From the NCBI GenBank assembly GCA_040007895.1, contig JBDTUE010000001.1, positions 1-64,000 of the forward strand: 64,000 bases of DNA, given 5' to 3'. Below, piece by piece: positions 7,292 through 16,422 of the stretch. Source of the stretch: JADJLQ01 sp040007895 (GTDB lineage: Bacteria > Bacteroidota > Bacteroidia > Chitinophagales > Saprospiraceae). Made by a program: the position numbers and the translations under genes. The notes below the pieces were generated by a model. The model did not search any database and was not told the origin of the DNA. It saw nothing but the letters and a program-made list of their open reading frames with translations. How positions within the stretch are numbered: position 1 is the stretch's first letter; every line of letters starts with the position of its first letter.

Positions 7292-10002
7292 TTGGTGAAA
7301 GCATCAAAGGTAGGAAATACGATGGGGTTGATTCCAAGTTCTTTTAACTGATCATAGGTTTTGCCCGGAAGACAAACATGTATTATCTCTTCGGGTAATA
7401 GTGCTTTTACCGAATCATAATGTGCAAAACAATTCCAAAAGATCAATTTTGAAGATGTCAGTTTGTACTTATCTATAAGACTGGATTGATATTGAATATC
7501 ATACGTAGACACCGTCTGGAAACCTTCATTAGCCCATTTCATGGCAGAAGATTCACTAGTCAAAATCTTCATTTCATCAGGATTAATAGACATTAATTCT
7601 GTTTGGAATAGAGAATGAATAGATTTAAATCCCATCGAATCAGCACAACCTTCTACCCAAATCCCTAATTGTGCTAATTTGTACCAGGTCGTAGTACCAG
7701 CTGCCCATACTCGATGATTAATGAATGATTCCGGCGCTATTTCATTTACGGCAGAAATATGGGAAATGAAATAGGAATTGGAAGCACCAACAATTTTGCC
7801 CGGAGATGAATACGTTTTTATACTTGTAAATCCGAGTTGATCTGAACTAATAATATGATCTGGATGAACATGATCTAAATTAAGTTCAAGACCGTACCAG
7901 TCTTCAAACTCATTTCCATACTGGTCAATACCTTTAGCAAGAATTGTTTCCTGTTGATTAAGTGTTATGGAAGAGACACCAAATTTTTGAATACAACCAC
8001 TACCGTAGTTATTTGCAATCCGTTTCTCAGCCACACACTGTTCATGATTCTTTACATCTTTGATTGTAGCTAATACTTCGTTTGCAAACAAATTGGATTT
8101 CAAACATTCCGTCACAATAGCACCCTGACACGGAGCCGGCAGACAATCTATTAAGGGCAAAACCATGATCTTTTTATCATGCAACAATCCAGTGATCAGC
8201 GTAGCATTTTCATTATTCTTAAACATTCGATCGATTCCGGCAAATGCCAAAATAATGCCGTCATACTCACCCGTCTTTAATTTGGATAACCTGGTTTCTA
8301 TATTTCCACGGATGGGTACAGCTTCCAGTTTAATATCGGAAGATAGTTGAGGCAATGCTTTTTTGAGAAAATCAAGTGCCATTAACTCTCTCCTGAAAGA
8401 ACATGTGCCAATTCTAATCGTTTTATTCTCTTTTATATTGTCGATGATGTTAGAATTAAAAATAACAATATCTCTTACTTCTGCCCGGTCAACCACAGCA
8501 AACGTATGATCACCAAAAAAATGTTCTGTGCTCATATCTTTTAATGAATGCACAGCGATATCGGCAACTCCCTGGTCAAGATCATTAAAAATGTCTTCTG
8601 TAAAAAAATCTATTCCTTCCTGAGTATGCAAAGGAATGTTGATTAACCGGTCACCTTTGCTATCTTTTAACTTTACTTCAATTTCAAGGTTTGGAAAGTG
8701 GACATTAATCTTTGACTTTACAATTTCGATCTGGGCTATTGATAGTCGTGAGCTTCTTCCGGTTATTATTATTTTTTGGTTTAAAACAGAATTCAGACTT
8801 TTTGCTAAATGTTGAATGTCAGCAATACTATGTCTAGGTGTAATAGTAATTCTTAAACATTCCTGACCTTTTTTTACCGTTGGTTGATTAATGGGTTGTA
8901 CATATATTCCAAATTCATTCAACAATCTATCGGCAATCGCTTTACATCTGCTTGCATTGCCTATCAGAATATTAGTGATATGTGTTTCTGCTCCGGTAAA
9001 ATGAATGTTGAATTGAGCTAAACCGGATCTGAGTATAACGATATTTTTAAAAAAATCATTTCTTAAAACTTGATTTGTCTTAATTTCATGGATACTATTA
9101 ACTGCAGTTACACAAATCGAAGGGGGTAGGGATGTAGTGAAAATAAACCCACTCCCGAAACTTCTGACAAAATCTATCCAATTATTGGATGCAGCGATAT
9201 AGCCACCAAAAACTCCGATGGCCTTGGAAAGTGTACCATTAATAAAATCAACTGATCTTTCCAAGCCAAACTTTTCAAGCATGCCAGCTCCGGTATTCCC
9301 ATAAAGCCCCACCGCATGAACTTCATCTATGTAAGTAAGGCATTGATATCTTTTTGCAAGTTCAATAATGGCTGAAAGAGGTGTCACTGTTCCTGAAATA
9401 GAATAAACACTCTCAAATACAATTATTTTAGGTGCTGATGCAATAGTGGTTTTTAAAATATGTTCAAGATCAGCAACATCATTGTGTTTAAAAATTAGTT
9501 TTTTATTGGAGGTTGCCCTCATACCTTCAATCATGGACGCATGATTCTCTTCGTCAGATATAAATATTAAATCCGGAATCATTCGCCCCAATGTACATAA
9601 CGTAGTCTGATTTGCCTGGTAAGCACTGTTGAACAAAAGAGCATTTTCTGTTTTATGCCAGCCAGCAATTCTTTTTTCAAGTTGACGATGGTAAATAGTG
9701 CTACCTGATATGTTACGGGTACCACCGCTTCCTGTCCCTACCTTTGAAGTGGTTTCATTACTGATATCGACATTGCCAGACCAACTACCTAAAGCTAGAT
9801 AATCATTCGTACACCAATTAGTGGCTTGCATAGAGATTCCCTGATCATTAATATATTGAAATTTGGGAAATGTAGTAATCTGCTTATCAATAGAAATAAA
9901 GTGTCTGTAAGATCCGCTTGATTTAAGGGCATCTAATTTTGATTTGATAAACTCATCAAAATCAAAGGAAGAAACCGAAATATCAGGATCTTTTTCTGAC
10001 AT
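7252..10002 (-). CDS. trifunctional fusion: 5-aminolevulinate synthase + hydroxymethylbilane synthase + uroporphyrinogen-III synthase
   Basis: One 916-residue ORF with three enzymes in series. Residues about 1-408 are a Shemin-type aminolevulinate synthase: WCTNDYLALG, GTRNISGSTIYH, NHASMIEGMR, YIDEVHAVGLYG, the PLP lysine K260 in GTLSKAIGVFGGYIA, and FIFTTSLPP. Residues about 410-685 are hydroxymethylbilane synthase: GRSSRLSIAQ, catalytic Asp489 in VHSLKDM, and the dipyrromethane-cofactor cysteine C670 in GSGCIQKFG. Residues about 690-916 match uroporphyrinogen-III synthase by position and size, with the low conservation usual for HemD. The frame is continuous with no internal stop. It begins 2 nt after cysI and overlaps hemB by 40 nt. 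It would convert glycine plus succinyl-CoA to aminolevulinate and, after HemB, porphobilinogen to uroporphyrinogen III. I know of HemC-HemD fusions but not of this three-way one. Confidence 0.93.
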   Translation of the reverse strand: MSEKDPDISVSSFDFDEFIKSKLDALKSSGSYRHFISIDKQITTFPKFQYINDQGISMQATNWCTNDYLALGSWSGNVDISNETTSKVGTGSGGTRNISGSTIYHRQLEKRIAGWHKTENALLFNSAYQANQTTLCTLGRMIPDLIFISDEENHASMIEGMRATSNKKLIFKHNDVADLEHILKTTIASAPKIIVFESVYSISGTVTPLSAIIELAKRYQCLTYIDEVHAVGLYGNTGAGMLEKFGLERSVDFINGTLSKAIGVFGGYIAASNNWIDFVRSFGSGFIFTTSLPPSICVTAVNSIHEIKTNQVLRNDFFKNIVILRSGLAQFNIHFTGAETHITNILIGNASRCKAIADRLLNEFGIYVQPINQPTVKKGQECLRITITPRHSIADIQHLAKSLNSVLNQKIIITGRSSRLSIAQIEIVKSKINVHFPNLEIEVKLKDSKGDRLINIPLHTQEGIDFFTEDIFNDLDQGVADIAVHSLKDMSTEHFFGDHTFAVVDRAEVRDIVIFNSNIIDNIKENKTIRIGTCSFRRELMALDFLKKALPQLSSDIKLEAVPIRGNIETRLSKLKTGEYDGIILAFAGIDRMFKNNENATLITGLLHDKKIMVLPLIDCLPAPCQGAIVTECLKSNLFANEVLATIKDVKNHEQCVAEKRIANNYGSGCIQKFGVSSITLNQQETILAKGIDQYGNEFEDWYGLELNLDHVHPDHIISSDQLGFTSIKTYSSPGKIVGASNSYFISHISAVNEIAPESFINHRVWAAGTTTWYKLAQLGIWVEGCADSMGFKSIHSLFQTELMSINPDEMKILTSESSAMKWANEGFQTVSTYDIQYQSSLIDKYKLTSSKLIFWNCFAHYDSVKALLPEEIIHVCLPGKTYDQLKELGINPIVFPTFDAFTKWKKKYTLQYIAA

Positions 10003-10004
10003 AC

Positions 10005-11675
10005 TTATTCTTTTGTTATCAATTGAGGGTTTTGATAAATGAAATCACCAAATGAACTGAACTCTTTTTTCTTTACACTATATTGTTGAAGGAGTGGATC
10101 TAGAATACTTAAAATTTGTTCCTCGTTGACACTTTCGTACGATTTCATGTTTAAGCGTAAGCCCAACCGGTCTCCGCCGAGGTGCAGATTATAATGTCCA
10201 TATGAAGTTCCAACCAATCCTATCTCAGCTACATATGGCCTCCCGCATCCATTAGGACAGCCTGTCATACGGATACTGATTGGATCATCCAGAAGTTCAT
10301 ACTTAGCCAGGAGTGGTTCAATCTTACCAACTAAAGTCGGCAGATATCGTTGACCTTCTGCAAGTGCAAGTGGGCAGGTATTCATGGCGACGCAAGCTAT
10401 TGCATTCCTTCTCATAGGTGTAGCCTGCTCGGTATGCGAGATTATCTGGTATCGATATAAAATTTCTTCTATCTTCTTTTTATTTTTTTGACTTATATCA
10501 CTAACAATCAATTTTTGATTGGCAGTGAACCTGAAATTTGCGAGACCGGTTTGTGCAATTTCATACAAAGCTGTTTTAAAGGCTACTTTTTCATTGGCTA
10601 TTCTCCCGTTTTCAATGAATAAAGTATAATGCCATTTCCCTTCATGGTTCTGTAACCAACCAAAATGATCTGTGCGTTCGGTAAATTCATAAGATCTTTC
10701 TTTTTCAAATTTAAATCCACATCTTGATTCTACCTCTGCTTTGAATTGATCCACTCCCATTTTATCAATGGTATATTTTAGCCTGGCTTGTTTTCTATCT
10801 CCCCGATTGCCATGGTCGCGCTGCACGGTCATGATTTCATAGATAGCTTTTAGTGTTTTTTCTTCGGTATCAGTGAACCCAATGACGGTACCTAATCTTG
10901 GATAAGTCTCTTTATTTCCGTGCGTGGTACCTAATCCTCCACCAATAGAAATATTGAAACCTTTTAATTTATCGTTTTCAATAATAGCAATAAGGCCAAT
11001 GTCATTCGTAAATACATCCACATCATTATTAGGAGGGATGGCTATTGCTATTTTAAATTTTCTTGGTAGATATCGATCCTGGTATAATGGATCTGTTTCG
11101 TCTTCTTTTTTCAATAAAGGCTCTCTGTCGAGCCAGATCTCATAATACCCATTTGATTTTGGTAAAGCAAGCGTACTGATCTTATCTGCATATTGAAAAA
11201 CTTCCTCATGAATTTTGCTTTCTTTTGGATGAGCGCTGCAGATTACATTCCTGTTTACATCCCCGCAGGCAGCAATACTGTCCAGACGTTGGGCAGCAAA
11301 ATCTTTAAGTGTGGGCTTTAAATGGGATTTTAAAATCCCATGCAATTGAATGGTTTGTCTTGTGGTGATTTTAATTACACCGGTACTATGCTCACCGGCA
11401 ATATGATGCATCGCAATCCACTGGGCTGGTGTCAAAAATCCACCTGGCAATCTCAACCGGATCATAAAGGAATATAACCACTCAAGTTTTTTCTGAGCCC
11501 GTTCATCCCGTTGATCGCGATCGTCCTGCTGATACATACCGTGATGTTTGATGAGGGATTGGTCATCTTCACGGATAGCTCCAGTGAGATTGTCTTCGAG
11601 ACTTTGACTAAGCGTGCCCCGTAAACCATCGCTTTTCATCTTTATTTTTTCAACTTGTGAAAGGACTACACTCAT
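10005..11675 (-). CDS. cysI: sulfite reductase hemoprotein (beta) subunit
   Basis: Six-electron reduction of sulfite to sulfide on a siroheme-[4Fe-4S] centre. The 556 residues contain two nitrite/sulfite reductase repeats. The cluster ligands are Cys428, Cys434, Cys473 and Cys477 (ACVAMNTC and GCPNGC), with the same C-x5-C, 38-residue and C-x3-C spacing as E. coli CysI. Substrate-binding basic residues appear in KITTRQTIQLHG. The flavoprotein partner cysJ lies 53 nt upstream on the same strand, so this is the NADPH-type enzyme. Placement directly before the tetrapyrrole genes ties its cofactor supply to its own operon. Confidence 0.95.
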   Translation of the reverse strand: MSVVLSQVEKIKMKSDGLRGTLSQSLEDNLTGAIREDDQSLIKHHGMYQQDDRDQRDERAQKKLEWLYSFMIRLRLPGGFLTPAQWIAMHHIAGEHSTGVIKITTRQTIQLHGILKSHLKPTLKDFAAQRLDSIAACGDVNRNVICSAHPKESKIHEEVFQYADKISTLALPKSNGYYEIWLDREPLLKKEDETDPLYQDRYLPRKFKIAIAIPPNNDVDVFTNDIGLIAIIENDKLKGFNISIGGGLGTTHGNKETYPRLGTVIGFTDTEEKTLKAIYEIMTVQRDHGNRGDRKQARLKYTIDKMGVDQFKAEVESRCGFKFEKERSYEFTERTDHFGWLQNHEGKWHYTLFIENGRIANEKVAFKTALYEIAQTGLANFRFTANQKLIVSDISQKNKKKIEEILYRYQIISHTEQATPMRRNAIACVAMNTCPLALAEGQRYLPTLVGKIEPLLAKYELLDDPISIRMTGCPNGCGRPYVAEIGLVGTSYGHYNLHLGGDRLGLRLNMKSYESVNEEQILSILDPLLQQYSVKKKEFSSFGDFIYQNPQLITKE

Positions 11676-11728
11676 TATATAAAAGTTATTTCAATTATTT
11701 TAAATTCTTAATAATCAATCTTTATACA

Positions 11729-13411
11729 TTAATAGACATCGGCTTTGTAAATTCCGGATTCTTTTAATTCATTCCAATAGGCTTCTGATTCCGGAGCACT
11801 TTTCCCGCTATGTGCATAAATGACATCAATCATAGCTTTTTCTACATCTTCACTCATTGGACTACGTGTACCGCTGATAAAGATGTGTGCGCCTTGTTTT
11901 ATCCATTCGTAAATTTCTTTGCCTTTTTCTGCAATGCGATGTTGAACATAAATCTTTTCTTTCTGATCTCTCGACCATGCAAGGTCTACGTGATGCAATG
12001 TACCGGTAGATGCATATTGCTGGATCTCTGATTGGTAAAAGAAATCACTGGTAAAATGTTGTTCTCCGAAAATCAACCAATTCCGCCCGCTGGCTCCCGA
12101 AGAATCTCTTTCTTCTATAAAAGAGCGCATAGGGGCCATACCTGTGCCGGGTCCTATCAATATAATATCCGTTTCAGGAGAAGGTAACCGGAAGGATTTA
12201 TTTTTATGGATATAAAATTCCAATTCAGTTCCTTCTTCAAAATCAGATAACATTTCACTACATAAGCCATATCTCTTTTCTCCATCGATCACGAACGTAC
12301 TCTTACTTACCAAAATATGAACTTCATTTTCCCTGACCTGGGGCGATGAACAGATAGAATATAATCTTGGCAATATCTCGGTTAGTGAAGGTATAAGTTC
12401 TATAAACTGGTAAGGTTTCGATACTGGATAAATATTTAAAAGATCAATTAAGTCCATCCTGACTTTTGGAATACTTTGGCCAATGATCTCGGCATACTTT
12501 TGAACCTGAGATTCTTTAAGGTATGCAATATTGAGTCTGTTAGTAAAAATGTCCAGTAAAGTATGTCCTGATCCTTTATAAGGTACGCTTAAATTAGGAT
12601 CGACATTGACTGTTGTAAATATCTTTTCCAACACAGATTTCTTATTCCTGGGTATTATCCCCAAGGCATCACCAGGTTCGTACATTACCGGTTCTTCCGT
12701 CTTTATTTCTATATGGTTTGTTTCTTTATTCGCAGTACGCCCGTTTAAATTGATTTTAGTTTTTATAATACCGTGATAATATTTTTTTCCCGTATTTATT
12801 TTCGGAGCTATAGGTAGTGTTGTTTCAATTTCATCTGCAGGGAATGAATTGATATAGGTCTGAAACCAGGTAGAAGCGATACTTTGATATTCAAGATCAC
12901 ATCGTTGAATCGGAAAGATTGCCTGTGCTCCCAGTTGAGTTAATTTTTCATGAACATCTTCACCCGCTTTACAAAACATAGGGTAGGAGGTATCCCCTAA
13001 AGCAAGGACCGCAAATTCAAGATTTGGATATTTAACTTCCGAAGACATCAGATAATCAAAAAACTTTTTAGAGGAAGGTGGTGGATCTCCATCACCATGG
13101 GTGCTGAGAATGATTACAAGATTTTTTTCATGTGCCAATTCTTCCGGTTTGTACGTGTCCATCCCGGCAACTTTTACTTTGGCTCCCTGTTTTTTGCCAA
13201 TTCCAGAAAATTCGATAGCAAGTTTTTTAGAATTGCCCGTATCTGTGCCGTATAGTATTGTAAATTTTTTAAGGCTGCTCGTTGAAACAGTTTCCTTTGG
13301 AATAGTAGCTGAGATTAATCCCGCTATATAACCATTCATCCAAATCAACTCCTCTTTGGAAATCTTCTCTATAAAATCATTAAGCGTCCGTAGTTTTCCT
13401 TCAGATAACAT
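11729..13411 (-). CDS. cysJ: sulfite reductase flavoprotein (alpha) subunit
   Basis: Passes electrons from NADPH through FAD and FMN to CysI. The 560 residues hold an N-terminal flavodoxin domain (ILYGTDTGNSKKLA near residues 52-65; STHGDGDPP), then a connecting FAD domain (RLYSICSSP), and an NADPH-binding domain (IGPGTGMAPMRSFIEER; C-terminal ESGIYKADVY, close to the aromatic ending of CysJ/CPR proteins). A short helical segment of about 48 residues precedes the flavodoxin domain. The first 11 nt overlap the end of the methyltransferase gene, which implies coupling. Confidence 0.94.
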   Translation of the reverse strand: MLSEGKLRTLNDFIEKISKEELIWMNGYIAGLISATIPKETVSTSSLKKFTILYGTDTGNSKKLAIEFSGIGKKQGAKVKVAGMDTYKPEELAHEKNLVIILSTHGDGDPPPSSKKFFDYLMSSEVKYPNLEFAVLALGDTSYPMFCKAGEDVHEKLTQLGAQAIFPIQRCDLEYQSIASTWFQTYINSFPADEIETTLPIAPKINTGKKYYHGIIKTKINLNGRTANKETNHIEIKTEEPVMYEPGDALGIIPRNKKSVLEKIFTTVNVDPNLSVPYKGSGHTLLDIFTNRLNIAYLKESQVQKYAEIIGQSIPKVRMDLIDLLNIYPVSKPYQFIELIPSLTEILPRLYSICSSPQVRENEVHILVSKSTFVIDGEKRYGLCSEMLSDFEEGTELEFYIHKNKSFRLPSPETDIILIGPGTGMAPMRSFIEERDSSGASGRNWLIFGEQHFTSDFFYQSEIQQYASTGTLHHVDLAWSRDQKEKIYVQHRIAEKGKEIYEWIKQGAHIFISGTRSPMSEDVEKAMIDVIYAHSGKSAPESEAYWNELKESGIYKADVY

Positions 13412-14219
13412 GAATAGTTTGATTTTTGGTTATTGCGTTGATTGGATTAAAAACCGAAGCGGTATCCACTATTGTATTCAAAAATTCTGGAATGATTTGA
13501 TGAATCATCTTACCAATAATAATGATAGACGGTGACTTGAATGAAATCTCTGAATCCATTTTCATAAAAGAGGATAACGTAAATATGGAAGTGCGCTGAG
13601 CTTTACTGGTTGCTTCTTCAATAATAGCAAGCGGCATTTCCGGATCTGCTTCATGTTCTACTAAAGCTTTAATTAGTTTTTTTAATGGACTTACTGACAT
13701 ATAAAAAACCAAGGTATCACTGGTCGTTGCCCAATGTTTTAATGTATTTTCATCAGGATTATTCGTTGAAGACATTGTATGAATCTGAACACCTTCAGCG
13801 ATATCTCTGCCTGTCAATGCAATTCCAAGGCTTGCCGCAGCGCCCGAAGCTGCCGTAATACCCGGGATTATTTCATAAGAAATTCCTGCATTTAAGAGCG
13901 ATTTGATTTCAGCCTGAACATTACTATATATTGCAACGTCACCACCTTTTAATCGGACTGTCTTCAATCCACTAAGTGCTTTTTGAACTAAGAGTGAGTT
14001 GATACTTTTTTGATCTGTGGATTCTTTCTCATAACCCTGCTTTCCAACAAAAATAATTTCAGCATGTTTATTAGCATAAAGAGTAATGATTTCTGGATTG
14101 ACTAAACGGTCAATCAATATACATTCCGCTGAGTTTAATGCTTCAACTAAACGCATAGTCACTAAGCCCGGATCTCCGGGGCCAGCACCAGCAAAAATGA
14201 TATGTGGTTTATGCGCCAT
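13401..14219 (-). CDS. cobA: uroporphyrinogen-III C-methyltransferase
   Basis: Uses two SAM to make precorrin-2 from uroporphyrinogen III, the branch point toward siroheme. The 272 residues show the SUMT motifs: FAGAGPGDPGLVTMRLVEAL at the start, DRLVNPEI, VRLKGGD near residues 88-94, and IIPGITAASGAAASLGIALTGR. The segment after RLKGGD reads VAIYSNVQAEI, where most SUMTs have a PFxFGRGxEE-like stretch; this is a visible departure in the active-site loop. It starts 3 nt after cysN and overlaps cysJ, so it belongs to the cys operon. Function is secure at family level; the loop change deserves attention. Confidence 0.92.
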   Translation of the reverse strand: MAHKPHIIFAGAGPGDPGLVTMRLVEALNSAECILIDRLVNPEIITLYANKHAEIIFVGKQGYEKESTDQKSINSLLVQKALSGLKTVRLKGGDVAIYSNVQAEIKSLLNAGISYEIIPGITAASGAAASLGIALTGRDIAEGVQIHTMSSTNNPDENTLKHWATTSDTLVFYMSVSPLKKLIKALVEHEADPEMPLAIIEEATSKAQRTSIFTLSSFMKMDSEISFKSPSIIIIGKMIHQIIPEFLNTIVDTASVFNPINAITKNQTIHVI

Positions 14220-14222
14220 GAA

Positions 14223-15488
14223 TTATTGTGCGATGGATTCCTGGGGAATTTGAAATAAAATAGCGGCAACTGTTTTATGGCTGGTTTCATCTATAAGGAT
14301 AGCGCTACCGGTTGTTTTTGAAACTTCATAAGGATCATACGCTAAATCTGATGCAGTTTGAATCTGAACATGAGCAACCTGGTTGAGTTCTAATCTCTGA
14401 ATGTCGGTCTCATGATTTAATGTGTTTACATTAATCCGGTAATGAATCGCCTTGACAGCAGCTTTAACCAATCTGCTATGTTGTTGAAGTAAATACTTAT
14501 TGCCAACGATCAGTGGTTTTTCATCCATCCAGCAAAGTATAGCTTCATGAGTTTTAGTTACAATGGGTAATTCTGTAGATTTTACAATTAAATCACCTCT
14601 GCTGATATCGATATCATCTTTTAAATGAAGCACTGCAGGTGTTCCGGCTTCGACGGAATCAACCACTTTTCCATGATGTTCAATCATGGATATCGTAGAA
14701 CTTAATCCCAAGGGTAATACGGTAACATGATCACCGGTTTTGAATCCATCGCCGGCCACCTGTCCCGCATATCCTCTATAATCATGCAGATCTTCCGTCT
14801 GTGGTCTTATCACGTATTGAACCTGGAACCTGGTTTCGCCTTCTTCATCGGATTTGTGCAATTCAATAGTTTCAAGCAAGGGTAATAAAGGTGTTCCGGT
14901 ATACCAAGGCATGAAAGATGAAGGATGCACTACATTGTCTCCGCTTAATGCTGAGATGGGAATAAACTGAACTTGTCGCAGGTTCAACTTCTCTGCTATT
15001 TCTTTATAGTCTTCTACTATTTGATTGTATCGTGCTTCATCGAAATCAACTAAATCCATTTTGTTAATTGTTACGACGATCTGTGGTATTTTCAATAAGG
15101 AAGCAATGATGGAATGCCGGCGGGTTTGTTCTATCACTCCCTGGCGTGCATCAATCAATAAGATCATCAGCTCAGAATTAGAAGCACCGGTGACCATATT
15201 GCGGGTGTATTGAATATGACCAGGAGCATCAGCGATGATGAACTTTCTCAATGGACTTGAAAAATATCTATACGCTACATCTATGGTAATACCCTGTTCG
15301 CGTTCAGCACGTAAGCCATCCGTGAGTAATGCGAGATCGATTTGTGTAGTCTTCTTTGCTTTGGATACTTTTTCCAATTGTTCGATCTGATCTATCCAGA
15401 TGTTTTTACTGTCATATAACAACCGGCCTATCAACGTACTCTTACCGTCATCTACACTTCCTGCCGTAATTAATCTTAATAACTCCAT
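14223..15488 (-). CDS. cysN: sulfate adenylyltransferase subunit 1 (GTPase)
   Basis: GTP-hydrolysing partner of CysD that drives sulfate activation to APS. The 421 residues resemble EF-Tu: P-loop GSVDDGKSTLIGRLLYD, DAPGHIQYTRNM (G3), NKMDLVDF (G4), SALSGDN, then two beta-barrel domains. It lacks the C-terminal APS kinase domain found in NodQ/CysNC proteins, and no separate cysC is present here. That agrees with the APS-type reductase encoded by cysH. It lies 21 nt after cysD and 3 nt before cobA. Confidence 0.95.
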   Translation of the reverse strand: MELLRLITAGSVDDGKSTLIGRLLYDSKNIWIDQIEQLEKVSKAKKTTQIDLALLTDGLRAEREQGITIDVAYRYFSSPLRKFIIADAPGHIQYTRNMVTGASNSELMILLIDARQGVIEQTRRHSIIASLLKIPQIVVTINKMDLVDFDEARYNQIVEDYKEIAEKLNLRQVQFIPISALSGDNVVHPSSFMPWYTGTPLLPLLETIELHKSDEEGETRFQVQYVIRPQTEDLHDYRGYAGQVAGDGFKTGDHVTVLPLGLSSTISMIEHHGKVVDSVEAGTPAVLHLKDDIDISRGDLIVKSTELPIVTKTHEAILCWMDEKPLIVGNKYLLQQHSRLVKAAVKAIHYRINVNTLNHETDIQRLELNQVAHVQIQTASDLAYDPYEVSKTTGSAILIDETSHKTVAAILFQIPQESIAQ

Positions 15489-15509
15489 TTCTATAAAACT
15501 TAATATCGA

Positions 15510-16418
15510 TTAAAAATATCCATTGATTTTTCGATCTTCCATAGCTGCTTCTGTTTGTCTGTCATCGATGCGGGTTTCTCCACGCTCACTGATCTTACTG
15601 GACAAAATTTCAGAAATAACACTGTCTAGGGTATTTGCTGTAGATTCCACAGCAGCAGTACAGGTCATATCGCCAACTGTCCTATAGCGTACTTTTTTCT
15701 TTACTAAGATATCCGTTGGATCCAGTGTGATAAAAGGTGATACAGCTATGTACTGGCCTTCGTGCGCGATTACTTCTCTTTCATGAGAAAAGTATATGGA
15801 GGGCAAAGGAATATTTTCCTGGCGGATATAATTCCATACATCGATCTCTGTCCAGTTGCTGATAGGAAATACTCTTACATTTTCACCTTTGGTGATACGT
15901 CCGTTAAATATATTCCAGAGTTCAGGACGTTGCAGTTTAGGATTCCATTGTCCGAATTCATCCCTGACAGAAAATATTCTTTCTTTAGCTCTTGCTTTTT
16001 CTTCATCCCGGCGGGCTCCTCCGATGCAAGCATCAAATTTGAATTCTTCTATGGTATCCAGTAATGTATGAGTCTGCAACCAATTGCGACTGGCAAATTT
16101 ACCAGTCGGCTCCGTTAAGTTCTTCGCCTTGATCGTATCCTCGACTTTCCGTACGATCAGTTTTGATTTCGTTTTTAAAGCAAGATCATCTCTATAATCC
16201 AACGCTTCCTGGAAATTATGTCCGGTATCAATATGAACTAATGGAAACGGAATAGGAGCAGGGCTAAATGCCTTGATCGCAAGATATACTAATGTAATCG
16301 AGTCTTTCCCCCCACTAAACAATAATGCCGGACGCTCAAATTGTGCTGCGGTCTCCCGCATGATATAGATGCTTTCTGCTTCCAGCTCTTTAAGATGATG
16401 TATATGATGATTCAACAT
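15510..16418 (-). CDS. cysD: sulfate adenylyltransferase subunit 2
   Basis: Catalytic ATP-sulfurylase subunit that makes APS from ATP and sulfate. Starting at the ATG at 16418 gives 302 residues, the length of E. coli CysD, with the expected opening HLKELEAESIYIMRE. The frame stays open to an ATG at 16463, but that would overlap cysH by 41 nt and add 15 residues without family support. The PP-loop LLFSGGKDSITLVYLAI and the segments CIGGARRDEEKARAKERIFS and FPISNWTEIDVW are characteristic. The C-terminus MEDRKINGYF matches the family ending. It begins 4 nt after the cysH stop. Confidence 0.95.
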   Translation of the reverse strand: MLNHHIHHLKELEAESIYIMRETAAQFERPALLFSGGKDSITLVYLAIKAFSPAPIPFPLVHIDTGHNFQEALDYRDDLALKTKSKLIVRKVEDTIKAKNLTEPTGKFASRNWLQTHTLLDTIEEFKFDACIGGARRDEEKARAKERIFSVRDEFGQWNPKLQRPELWNIFNGRITKGENVRVFPISNWTEIDVWNYIRQENIPLPSIYFSHEREVIAHEGQYIAVSPFITLDPTDILVKKKVRYRTVGDMTCTAAVESTANTLDSVISEILSSKISERGETRIDDRQTEAAMEDRKINGYF

Positions 16419-16422
16419 AAAT

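Noticed and set aside
15762..16064. Plus-strand open frame of 100 codons
   Set aside because: Entirely antisense to cysD, with no family features; a shadow of its codon usage.
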